From: an uncultured Planctomycetaceae bacterium
Lineage (GTDB): Bacteria > Planctomycetota > Planctomycetia > Pirellulales > JACPPG01
Assembly (NCBI GenBank): GCA_945957305.1
Contig: CAMFLN010000070.1
Location: 1 to 9,126, forward strand
Reading direction: 5' to 3'
Length of the DNA: 9,126 nt
How positions within the stretch are numbered: the first letter of the stretch is position 1; each line of letters opens with the position of its first letter. The notes below the pieces were generated by a model. That model did no database searches. It saw nothing but the letters and a program-made list of their open reading frames with translations, and had not been told where the DNA came from. The position numbers and the translations under genes are program-made. Shown here piece after piece: positions 1 through 6,140 of the stretch.

Positions 1-16
1 TGTGTATAAGAGACAG
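1..16 (+). other. Sequencing adapter remnant (Tn5 mosaic end, Nextera)
   Basis: The first 16 bases, TGTGTATAAGAGACAG, are identical to the 3' end of the 19-bp Tn5 mosaic-end sequence used in transposase-based library kits. The match ends where coding sequence of the neighbouring pseudopilin gene begins, so this is untrimmed adapter and not biology. Genomic sequence starts at about base 17. Confidence 0.94.
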
Positions 17-18
17 GC

Positions 19-198
19 GTAGCTCTGCAGGGCGATGCCCAGTTGTCGCAAATGGTTGGCGCATTCAGACCGGCGTGCAGTTTCACGCCCGGCTTGAATG
101 GCCGGGAGCAACAAGAAAACGATTAGGCCGACGATCGCCATTACCATCAGCAGTTCAACAAACGTCAGGCCACTTCGTTCCTGTTGAGTTTGCCTCAT
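19..198 (-). CDS. Type II pseudopilin-like protein, DUF1559 family (5' end only)
   Basis: Sixty N-terminal residues are visible before the gene runs off the contig. They begin [20 protein letters not shown], a class III prepilin leader: short basic leader, Gly-Leu cleavage point, Glu at position +5 of the mature protein, then a hydrophobic helix of about 20 residues. The helix ends in [18 protein letters not shown] and continues with [13 protein letters not shown], the characteristic opening of the DUF1559 proteins present in dozens to hundreds of copies in planctomycete genomes. They are thought to be processed by prepilin peptidase and anchored in the inner membrane; specific functions are unknown. 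ATG at 198 is chosen because AGGA lies 8 nt upstream. An in-frame ATG at 207 would add MHQ but has no spaced ribosome site. This gene is read as the chromosomal flank of the element to its right. Confidence 0.88.
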
Positions 199-259
199 TT
201 GGTGCATCCTATCGGGGGCAGAATTCGTCCGCCGGCCAGTACGACCCTTGAAGCATGGC

Positions 260-277
260 CTGACTTCGGGGAGTCAG
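260..277. other. Small perfect hairpin in the host flank
   Basis: CTGACT and AGTCAG form a 6-bp stem with a 6-nt loop (TCGGGG). On the minus strand it lies between the tRNA remnant and the pseudopilin start, where a tRNA terminator could sit, but no T-run follows. The remainder of 199-377 shows no convincing gene. Confidence 0.3.
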
Positions 278-377
278 CGAGAAACGCAACGCGACAAAAC
301 GCGATTGCACACTGGCCGCCTTCGAGCCAGGCAACCTTGGCCATCGGGCAAACTCCTGGGCTAGGCAACGCCACCAA

Positions 378-420
378 TAGGCCCGGTGTGATTCGAACAC
401 ACGACCAAGGGATTATGAGT
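378..420 (-). pseudogene. 3' fragment of a tRNA gene with CAU anticodon; probable attachment-site junction
   Basis: Read on the minus strand, 420 to 378 gives the second half of a tRNA. It has anticodon loop CTCATAA (anticodon CAU), 3' anticodon stem TCCCT, variable loop TGGTC, a perfect T arm (GTGTG, loop TTCGAAT, CACAC), acceptor strand CGGGCCT and discriminator A, with no encoded CCA. The string ACTCATAATCCCTTGGTCG is typical of bacterial tRNA-Ile2(CAU) or elongator tRNA-Met. The expected 5' half is absent: upstream there is no AGGCCCG acceptor strand, no D arm and no AGGGA anticodon stem. Loss of everything 5' of the anticodon loop is what remains at one end when a tyrosine recombinase integrates an element into a tRNA gene. 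Here the chromosomal side is to the left (pseudopilin) and the element to the right. Confidence 0.8.
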
Positions 421-526
421 TTGGTCAGTGGACTTTGTCCGTCTAAGCGACTCTAGCCGATCCCCAGACTGCGTTGCGACTTAAAGCAACTGCTCGAAGT
501 CCCACCTAGCCTCAAATCCACCTCGC

Positions 527-547
527 TATGGTAGGTTTATGGTAGGT
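527..547 (+). repeat. 10-base direct repeat, two copies, 11-base period
   Basis: TATGGTAGGT occurs at 527-536 and again at 538-547. The sub-motif ACCTA at 504-508 is an inverted copy of the TAGGT core. One helical turn of spacing and a position about 110 bases from the tRNA remnant make these candidate arm-type or excisionase sites. That role is inference. Confidence 0.55.
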
Positions 548-574
548 CGTGGTTCTAGTCCCTTGCGACCCGAC

Positions 575-588
575 GGCCGTTCTCGGCC
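575..588. other. Hairpin, 5-bp stem with TTCT loop
   Basis: GGCCG, loop TTCT, CGGCC. It is a compact GC stem with no T-run after it. It could be a recombinase or regulator contact or chance. Confidence 0.25.
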
Positions 589-659
589 ACATTAGTCTCA
601 TTCGCGGAACTGTCCAGCTCAAATCTGGCAACGTTCGCTTTGGCCGGTCGGTCAATCCC

Positions 660-680
660 AAGTGGCTTGTCATGCCACTT
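660..680. other. Hairpin, perfect 7-bp stem and 7-nt loop
   Basis: AAGTGGC and GCCACTT flank a 7-nt loop. It lies about 120 bases upstream of the first element gene. No T-run follows on either strand, so a simple intrinsic terminator is unlikely; an operator or leader structure is possible. Confidence 0.35.
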
Positions 681-758
681 CCCGCAGCTGGCGATCGTCG
701 CCTCGGGTTGGATCACAGGAATGCACGTCCGTCGCGCGTTAAGTTATAAGTCGCCGAG

Positions 759-779
759 ATCACCGGCGCCAGGCGTGAT
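759..779. promoter_or_regulatory. Inverted repeat upstream of the 339-residue gene (candidate operator)
   Basis: ATCAC and GTGAT are separated by 11 bases, giving half-site centres about 16 bases apart, compatible with a dimeric DNA-binding protein. It ends 23 bases before the ATG of a gene that itself encodes a winged-helix protein, so autoregulation is possible. Short half-sites make chance a real alternative. Confidence 0.25.
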
Positions 780-801
780 ACAAATCAGAGGAGACGTAGC
801 G

Positions 802-1821
802 ATGGATGATGCGTGGAGTTCACCGGCCGCAAAGCAGCTGGTCGACGAGCTGCCCCTTGTTGGCAATCGATGTGGGGAATGCTGGGAAAGTCTAAGTGCC
901 GACATTGCTAAAGCTCAGGAGTCCGAGGCCGAAGTCCAGCTCGCCCGTGACTTGGGGGTCGTCTACGACCTGATTCGCTCGTCCCGCCGTGAGCTCGAAC
1001 AGCGATTTGGCCACAGCTTCTGGGATGACGCGCAGCGCGCCGTAGAGCATCATCCGCGAGCAATGGCGTGCCTAAAAATGTTTCGGCAAATCGCATCCAT
1101 AGACAGGCGCGACGCCGTCGAAACCCTTGTGGACATCGGCCGAAAGGGCATTCCATACCGCCTGCCCAGCGGACGAAAAAAATGTTTTGGCAGGAGCGAC
1201 TGTGGTCTGAGCGACTATGTCGACCTTACGCGCGTGGTCCAGCAGCTGCTTTCACGTGATCCACGCGGTGTCGCGGCCCCTTCACAAGCGGCCACCGCGA
1301 CGCTCGGTTCGACCACGCGCCTTGTTATTCGCAGCAAGGACGGAGACGCGCACGTTTCCCTAAAAAGCGCCGGTGCTGGTGCCTCGCCAATTACGCTAAA
1401 GGGAAAGCGTGCTGGACTCCTCCTTATATTGGCCACTCCGGAATATGGCAAACTCATCGCCGACTATCCCACCAGTGCAGATGCGTTCCTCTGGCGCCAG
1501 CTGTGGCCAAACTCTTGCGATTATAAGGCGAGAGAGGGGGGCCCGGGATCTCGCCTGCGGACACTCGTCCGCGAGGTTAATCGGACACTGCAGCAGCGGC
1601 TGGGTATGCCAATGTGTGGCCGCTGGATTAATCGTACCGGTGGAACCGCGTATGCAATTGACTCTTCGATACGTTGCGACCTGCGCGGCCCGTCCGACCG
1701 ACATCGCGACTGTACTGTCGATCCCTATGACCTCGACAACGCGAGACAAGTTAAGCCAGCTCACGTTAGAACTGCCAAGCGGTCCGTCGAAAGTGAGCCA
1801 TCGTCCGAAATGCTGGATTAG
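802..1821 (+). CDS. OmpR-type winged-helix DNA-binding protein (hypothetical regulator)
   Basis: The product is 339 residues. The start at 802 is fixed by AGAGGAGA at 787-794, 7 nt upstream; the frame stays open to 640 but that extension has no ribosome site. The family is not recognised. Residues about 195-294 resemble the trans_reg_C winged helix of OmpR and SARP regulators: an LKGKRAGLLLILA helix, then a segment with LWP, a recognition-helix-like RLRTLVREVNRTLQQRLG, and a wing ending GTAYAID. Residues 20-155 are mostly helical and carry cysteines at 24, 27, 128 and 134, which could be a zinc site. Residues 155-195 look like a flexible linker. There is no receiver or sensor domain. It is the first of three same-strand genes next to the tRNA remnant, so it may control the module or act as an initiator-like binding protein (inference). 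Confidence 0.75.
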   Translation: MDDAWSSPAAKQLVDELPLVGNRCGECWESLSADIAKAQESEAEVQLARDLGVVYDLIRSSRRELEQRFGHSFWDDAQRAVEHHPRAMACLKMFRQIASIDRRDAVETLVDIGRKGIPYRLPSGRKKCFGRSDCGLSDYVDLTRVVQQLLSRDPRGVAAPSQAATATLGSTTRLVIRSKDGDAHVSLKSAGAGASPITLKGKRAGLLLILATPEYGKLIADYPTSADAFLWRQLWPNSCDYKAREGGPGSRLRTLVREVNRTLQQRLGMPMCGRWINRTGGTAYAIDSSIRCDLRGPSDRHRDCTVDPYDLDNARQVKPAHVRTAKRSVESEPSSEMLD

Positions 1822-1874
1822 CCGGCATTTGCCTCTGCCAATCGAGCGGCCTCACGGCACTCCTCACGCTATTG

Positions 1875-1909
1875 CAATGTCCTCTTCGCACGTGGCGGCG
1901 AGGACATTG
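1875..1909. other. Strong hairpin, perfect 10-bp stem, in the gap between two genes
   Basis: CAATGTCCTC at 1875-1884 pairs perfectly with GAGGACATTG at 1900-1909, leaving a 15-nt loop that can close a further CGC/GCG. It begins 53 bases after the stop of the 339-residue gene and ends 65 bases before the GTG of the next gene. No T-run follows on the plus strand and no A-run precedes it, so it does not look like a standard intrinsic terminator. It may be an attenuator, RNA processing site, or origin or operator dyad. Confidence 0.6.
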
Positions 1910-1974
1910 ACGTTGCCAACCCGCAGTCGCTCACTAGCGTCATGCACGGTTGCGATGCAAGCAGAGGTACCGCC

Positions 1975-2682
1975 GTGCACGAGAATACCGATCGGACTTT
2001 CGCAAATGCCGTCGTGCCTCCGGCCTGTCCCATTCAGCGCCTGATTGGCTTAATCCGCGCTTTTGAGCCCTTTCTCGATTCCTTCGGGCACGCGCACTGT
2101 AGACTGCCCGCCCGTAACCCCTCGGCGCGGACGACCTGGAAGCTCGAAGATCCCCCCGTCCGAGACGTGTTGCTCGTTTTACACCGTGCAGCTTTTGGCA
2201 CATTGCCGACATCGCGCGATATCGACCAAGCCCTGGCGCTTATTCGTGGTGAGCTTTGGCTAGCCCGTTCGAAAGCGCCGGTTAACCTGCGACCGGGCAC
2301 GAGATTGATCCTTGCGGCGGCGGCGACTCGTGAGAGCTGGGTCGGCTCGGCGAGCGAATTGCTCACCGTGTTGAGCCAGCTGGATCGAGACACCGATACT
2401 CTCGCGCCGAATGAAGAACTTCCGAGCATCCCGGATGCCTTGGGCATCGAACTTTCCAAGTGCGCTCTTGAATTGCGGGGCCGGGGTATCGAACTGTTTC
2501 GACCAAGGCGACGCGATAAGAAACGACTCTGGGCGTGGCGGGCTCTGTCGCCCGATGCTGACACGTCTGCCGCGTTTATGACGGTCCGCTTAACCGAGCC
2601 GTCATCCCCGCAGCGCCCAAATGGTCCATTGCTAGGCGCTAATGACACTTCTGACACGTTGTCTGAACCATCTACGGACTAA
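1975..2682 (+). CDS. Protein with a C-terminal winged helix like that of mobile-element primases
   Basis: The product is 235 residues, starting at GTG 1975 because AGAGGT lies 6 nt upstream. An in-frame ATG at 1942 has no ribosome site. Residues about 60-190 follow the layout of the DNA-binding tail of phage and plasmid primase-helicases: SWVGSASELLTVLSQL at 121-136 (compare the usual W-x-G-T-A-x-E-L-L), a central helix around 150-170, then GIELFRPRRRDKKRLWAWR at 171-189, matching the common Gly-Ile...Arg...Arg-x-Trp wing. No primase or helicase catalytic domain is attached, so it resembles a stand-alone origin- or operator-binding piece. Residues 200-235 are Ser/Thr/Pro-rich and probably disordered. 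The gene ends 15 nt before the DnaX-like gene and is surely co-transcribed with it. The function is inferred from fold resemblance only. Confidence 0.72.
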   Translation: MHENTDRTFANAVVPPACPIQRLIGLIRAFEPFLDSFGHAHCRLPARNPSARTTWKLEDPPVRDVLLVLHRAAFGTLPTSRDIDQALALIRGELWLARSKAPVNLRPGTRLILAAAATRESWVGSASELLTVLSQLDRDTDTLAPNEELPSIPDALGIELSKCALELRGRGIELFRPRRRDKKRLWAWRALSPDADTSAAFMTVRLTEPSSPQRPNGPLLGANDTSDTLSEPSTD

Positions 2683-2697
2683 AACAAGGAGATCGAC

Positions 2698-3525
2698 ATG
2701 AGTAGCACAACCAAAGTGCATCCAACCGACTTCGGCGTCATGCCGCTTACAACTTGGGCGGATCTTCGCGGAAACTCACTTGCGATGCGCGCCGTCCAGC
2801 GTGTTTTGTTCGATCCCGACTGCCCCTCGAAACTAATGATTTGTGGACCATCCGGCTCGGGGAAAAGCACCGTCGCAAACCATGGTTGTAAGCTGGCGGC
2901 ATGCTACGAACCAGCCGGTGACGAACCCTGCAACAGCTGTAAAGGCTGTCGCACTTTTTATCCGGGCAAGGACCATTGCGGGACGTTCGCGGCGGCAGAC
3001 TTCGATCAACCGGAGCCGTTCCATTATCTGCCCATAAACTGCCGCAACATCACTGCAGCGCGAATCCACGACCTGCTCGACAGCATTCGCTTTGTTGATG
3101 GAGTACGTGTCGTGCACATCGAGGAGGCGGCCGGCTTGAAGAAACTCGCGTGTGACGAATCCATTACTGACCTGATGGATAGCCCAGACTTTGCGACATG
3201 CCGGTGGATCGCTACGTGCGTTAAGGACCATGGTCTCGATCAGCAATTCCGACGCCGATGGATCTTCAAAGTCAAAACGTCCCCCCCTTCGCTCGACGCC
3301 TTGATAAACCTACTCGCTCATCGTTGCGACGTTACGGGCATTGATGTTGACGATGCGGCAACACTGCGATTACTGGCGAAGCGATCTTGGCGCGTTGTCG
3401 GGCTAGCCATGGCCGCACTGGCCCAGTCATATATCGAAGTTAAACCACGGCTGACGAAGGAAAACGTGCTGGCCTATCCGTTTCCTCAGAATGATCCGTG
3501 GCAAGACAAATTCTATGAAAGCTGA
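2698..3525 (+). CDS. DnaX-like AAA+ clamp-loader ATPase
   Basis: The product is 275 residues; the start is fixed by AAGGAG at 2686-2691, 6 nt upstream. Motifs match the tau/gamma subunit of DNA polymerase III. Walker A is GPSGSGKST at 50-58. A zinc module Cys69-x8-Cys78-x2-Cys81-x2-Cys84 has the spacing of the E. coli DnaX module. The Walker B-like strand is VRVVHIEE at 136-143, with Glu-Glu in place of Asp-Glu. A sensor-1-like strand is at 170-175. The usual SRC segment is replaced by FRRRW at 184-188, keeping arginine at the finger position. Helices at about 196-245 fit the AAA+ lid. The protein is much shorter than chromosomal DnaX and ends after the lid region, so the collar and tau-specific domains are largely missing. 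It may help load the host sliding clamp at the element's own origin, or act as an initiator-associated ATPase (inference). Confidence 0.85.
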   Translation: MSSTTKVHPTDFGVMPLTTWADLRGNSLAMRAVQRVLFDPDCPSKLMICGPSGSGKSTVANHGCKLAACYEPAGDEPCNSCKGCRTFYPGKDHCGTFAAADFDQPEPFHYLPINCRNITAARIHDLLDSIRFVDGVRVVHIEEAAGLKKLACDESITDLMDSPDFATCRWIATCVKDHGLDQQFRRRWIFKVKTSPPSLDALINLLAHRCDVTGIDVDDAATLRLLAKRSWRVVGLAMAALAQSYIEVKPRLTKENVLAYPFPQNDPWQDKFYES

Positions 3526-3685
3526 AAAGACAAACGACTTGTCTCGAGTGACGTACACCTGCGGTCTTTCAAGTCCCGACTGCGCTCGCAATCGAATGGC
3601 TTACTGCTTTGCTCGATGCGGGACACGTAAAGTGTCTTCACCTGCTTCGTTGAAGTCAGTCGAGCAACAAAGCCAGATAACTTAG
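3515..3685 (+). CDS. Possible small four-cysteine protein overlapping the DnaX-like gene
   Basis: This is a 56-residue frame whose ATG lies 11 bases inside the end of the clamp-loader gene, an arrangement that allows translational coupling. The middle holds four cysteines at 16, 23, 31 and 35 (C-x6-C-x7-C-x3-C) with several arginines, which could bind zinc. Against it: no ribosome site is visible, the sequence is not recognised, and a frame this short can be chance. Treat as unproven. Confidence 0.25.
   Translation: MKAEKTNDLSRVTYTCGLSSPDCARNRMAYCFARCGTRKVSSPASLKSVEQQSQIT
3528..3544 (+). terminator. Weak hairpin directly after the DnaX-like gene
   Basis: AGACAA and TTGTCT form a 6-bp stem with a 5-nt loop three bases after the stop codon, preceded by a short A-run. 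No T-run follows. It could end the three-gene transcript, but the stem is AT-rich and weak. Confidence 0.22.
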
Positions 3686-3864
3686 CGATGCAATAAAAGA
3701 CCACATCACGAAACAGATTCCTGCACGAACCATTCCAAGCGCCGAATTCAAACCACGCAAACAAAGCCCGACAACCAATCCCCCATAATCAGCCAAAGCG
3801 CCAGCCAGATATAGCGATTGCGTGTCAGTAGGAAACAGAGGGCACGAATCACCAAGGCGCGATC
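3686..3864. other. Non-coding leader of the primase-like gene, start of A+C-rich block
   Basis: No credible gene. Composition switches here: 3721-3780 contains only 6 T and 8 G in 60 bases, whereas the upstream genes are balanced. The skew thus begins about 140 bases before the next start codon and is not purely a codon effect. No clear -35/-10 pair was found. The stretch presumably holds the promoter of the primase-like gene. Confidence 0.45.
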
Positions 3865-6140
3865 ATGGCACCCAGCACGCTGGCACCCAACCGACAGGCA
3901 ACAACAGCAACACACCAACACCACACGAGCCCACGACGCCGCGACGGTACTCCCAAGCGTCGCACCAGCTGGAACGAAAAGATGCGTACCCTCGACACCA
4001 CCGCGCCCGCGGAACTGACGGAACGGCGGCTGGCACAATTCCAGCGGCTGTTCGCCTTCCGGCGCAGCGGCGGCATCGTCACCCGTGCTGGCCAAGGCCC
4101 ACGCGCGTGGACCAAGCTGAAGGGGACCATCGGCCTCGACCACATCGCCCGTCACCTCTTGGCCGACCGCATCCCAAACCTGGCGCCGCAATGGGTCGGC
4201 GCCCGCAGCCTGGAAACAAGCCTCTACCTCTGCTTGGACGTCGACCCCGACCGGACACCCGAACAACACCTGGACGACAACTACAACCTGGCCCACGCCG
4301 ACGACAATGACCGGCAAAGCCTGCTGGCCACCCTCTTGGCCAAACAGCGAGGCCAGCCCACCCGGCCAACGTTCGAGGCCCGCTGCCAAACCGTCGAGGC
4401 CGTCCTGCGACGACTCGGCATCAACCCAGCCAACCCACGGCAAGTGCTGACCCAACGCAGCCCATCGGGCGGCCGCCACTACTACGCCTTCTTCGACCAA
4501 CCGTACGACCTGTACCAGTACAAAGCAGTGCTGGAAAGCGCCGGCCTGCGATTCGCCAAGGGACAAATCGAACTCTTCCCGGCCACAAACGCCGGCCTGC
4601 GACTACCGTTCGGCCACCTGCCCGACCACCACCGCGACCCGCGTGAGTGGATCAAGTTCGTCGACTCGTACTACTACAACCGCATCAAGAAGCACACACT
4701 CGCCGAGCTGTACGAACACCTCGAATCCTGGCAGGCAATCCAACGAGCCATCGCCCAAAGGAAACCGACCGAAACAGCCAACCACCACCCCAGCCCTACC
4801 ACCACCACGCCCACTCACAGCCACGGCACACCACGGCGCCGCCAACCAACCAACACCACGATCACCACCAGCACCGGCATCCCCTGGACACCGACCAACG
4901 GCGCCGCCGCCAACGACTCACAACCAACACCGCTAAAGCCCAAAACCACCGCCGACGCCCAACAGCTGTTCGGGGAGGGCATCCAACAACCCGGCACGCG
5001 CACCGAAGTGCTCAAGCACCTGGCGGCCCACCTGATCTTCATCAAAGGCCAATCCGCCGACGCGTCGACCAAAACGCTCACCACCTGGGCCATGAACCCC
5101 CGGCACCAGAGCAAGGACATCCAAGCCGACCTGGCCCACGGCACCGACGTCGTCCCCCGGCACATCCAACGGCTGTGCCAGTGGTACGCCAACCACCGCG
5201 ACCCAACCCGCCACCCCGCACAAACCAACGGCCCGACCTCACCAGTCACAAACACCAACTCCGAGGCCAACACCACCCGCTACGCGCCGGCGGAACTCGC
5301 CGCCCTCCAACCTCACCTGGAACTCCTGCCACCAGACGAACGCCACCACACCGCCATCTTCTACCTGCACTTCCTGGCGTACGCCAAGCAGCACGGCCAA
5401 CCCGCCCCCAACGGCACGGGCTGGGACGCCGCACCCGCGGTGAACGCCGTCCTCCGCCGCTGGCCAGGCTGCCACCACCTGAACTACAAGCGGCGCATCG
5501 AAGCCGCCAAAGCTACCGGCCTACTCCGCCTGATCAAAGACAAGTGGCAGAACCCGCACGGGAAAGGCCGGGCGCGCACGTACCGTATCGCTGTACCCAT
5601 AACGCCATCGACCGAGTGGGTACTGAACTACGACGAGGCGCTCGCCCAACTCACCAGCCCCTCATTCGGTGCCACGGGAGAAGAAACCGCACCCCAACAC
5701 CGCAGCGAACCGAACCGGCCGGCCCTGGATCAGAAGGAACCAACCAATGCACCACACCAGCACACGAGCGCAACCGAACCCGCCGATCAACACGACCGCA
5801 ACGAACAACCCAACAAACAGCCCCACCAGCGAACACACCCGCCCGCTGTACATCCGGCACGTACCAGAGTCGATCTGGCTCAAGCTCCACGACAATGCCA
5901 ACCGCAGCCGACTCCGGCTCGGCGCCTACGTCGTCAAGCTGCTGCAGGACTGCGAACCCGTCCAACCATAGTCCTGGCCAAGCGAAAACCGAACGCACGG
6001 ACGCGCAGCATCTCACGCCGCGGATCGCCCCGCACCTCATTGCGCAACACCACACACAACACCTGGGTGCCCATCCCCAGCGCGCGCTCACCGCGACGGC
6101 CGAAGCCCCACACCTGCCGGCCGCGGAGCCCGCCCGATCG
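3700..6140 (+). other. Block of extreme A+C richness on one strand
   Basis: Over about 2.4 kb the plus strand is strongly depleted of T and, to a lesser degree, G. At 4801-4860 I count 1 T and 9 G in 60 bases, and at 6001-6060, which is non-coding, 6 T and 11 G. At 7141-7200, outside the block, there are 16 T and 13 G. The skew covers coding and non-coding bases and stops next to the repeat at 6147. Because all stop codons contain T, several frames stay open by default here. Confidence 0.85.

Larger units (their letters stand above)
421..801. other. Non-coding element end between tRNA remnant and first gene
   Basis: About 380 bases with no credible gene; the short open frames here lack ribosome sites and recognisable sequence. 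The stretch holds a 10-base direct repeat (527-547), hairpins at 575-588 and 660-680, and an inverted repeat at 759-779 just before the first gene. Such density of short repeats beside a tRNA remnant fits an attachment-site region with recombinase or excisionase binding sites plus the promoter for the gene at 802 (inference). A TATAA-like stretch lies near 744-748, but no convincing -35 partner was found. Confidence 0.5.

Noticed and set aside
378..460. Complete tRNA gene on the minus strand
   Set aside because: The bases upstream of the anticodon loop do not form an anticodon stem, D arm or matching acceptor strand. Only the 3' part fits, so it is called a fragment.
640..801. N-terminal extension of the 339-residue gene to ATG 640
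   Set aside because: There is no ribosome site at 640, the 7-bp hairpin falls inside, and AGAGGAGA before 802 marks a clear start.
1409..2044. 211-codon plus-strand frame bridging the first two module genes
   Set aside because: It lies mostly inside the 339-residue gene in another phase and has no ribosome site. The translation is Ser/Thr/Pro-rich without a fold-like pattern.
2034..2657. 207-codon minus-strand frame opposite the second module gene
   Set aside because: The Ser/Arg-rich composition is typical of an antisense shadow. The plus strand has a spaced ribosome site and recognisable winged-helix motifs.
3748..4566. 272-codon minus-strand open frame opposite the primase-like gene
   Set aside because: It is the complement of the A+C-rich block, translating to Gly/Val/Ala-rich sequence with no motif and no ribosome site. 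The primase motifs lie on the plus strand.
3865..5650. Relaxase or rolling-circle Rep (HUH) identity for the large replication protein
   Set aside because: No HUH motif with a partner tyrosine helix was found. The DxD, SGGxH and E-x-FP order fits the archaeo-eukaryotic primase superfamily better.
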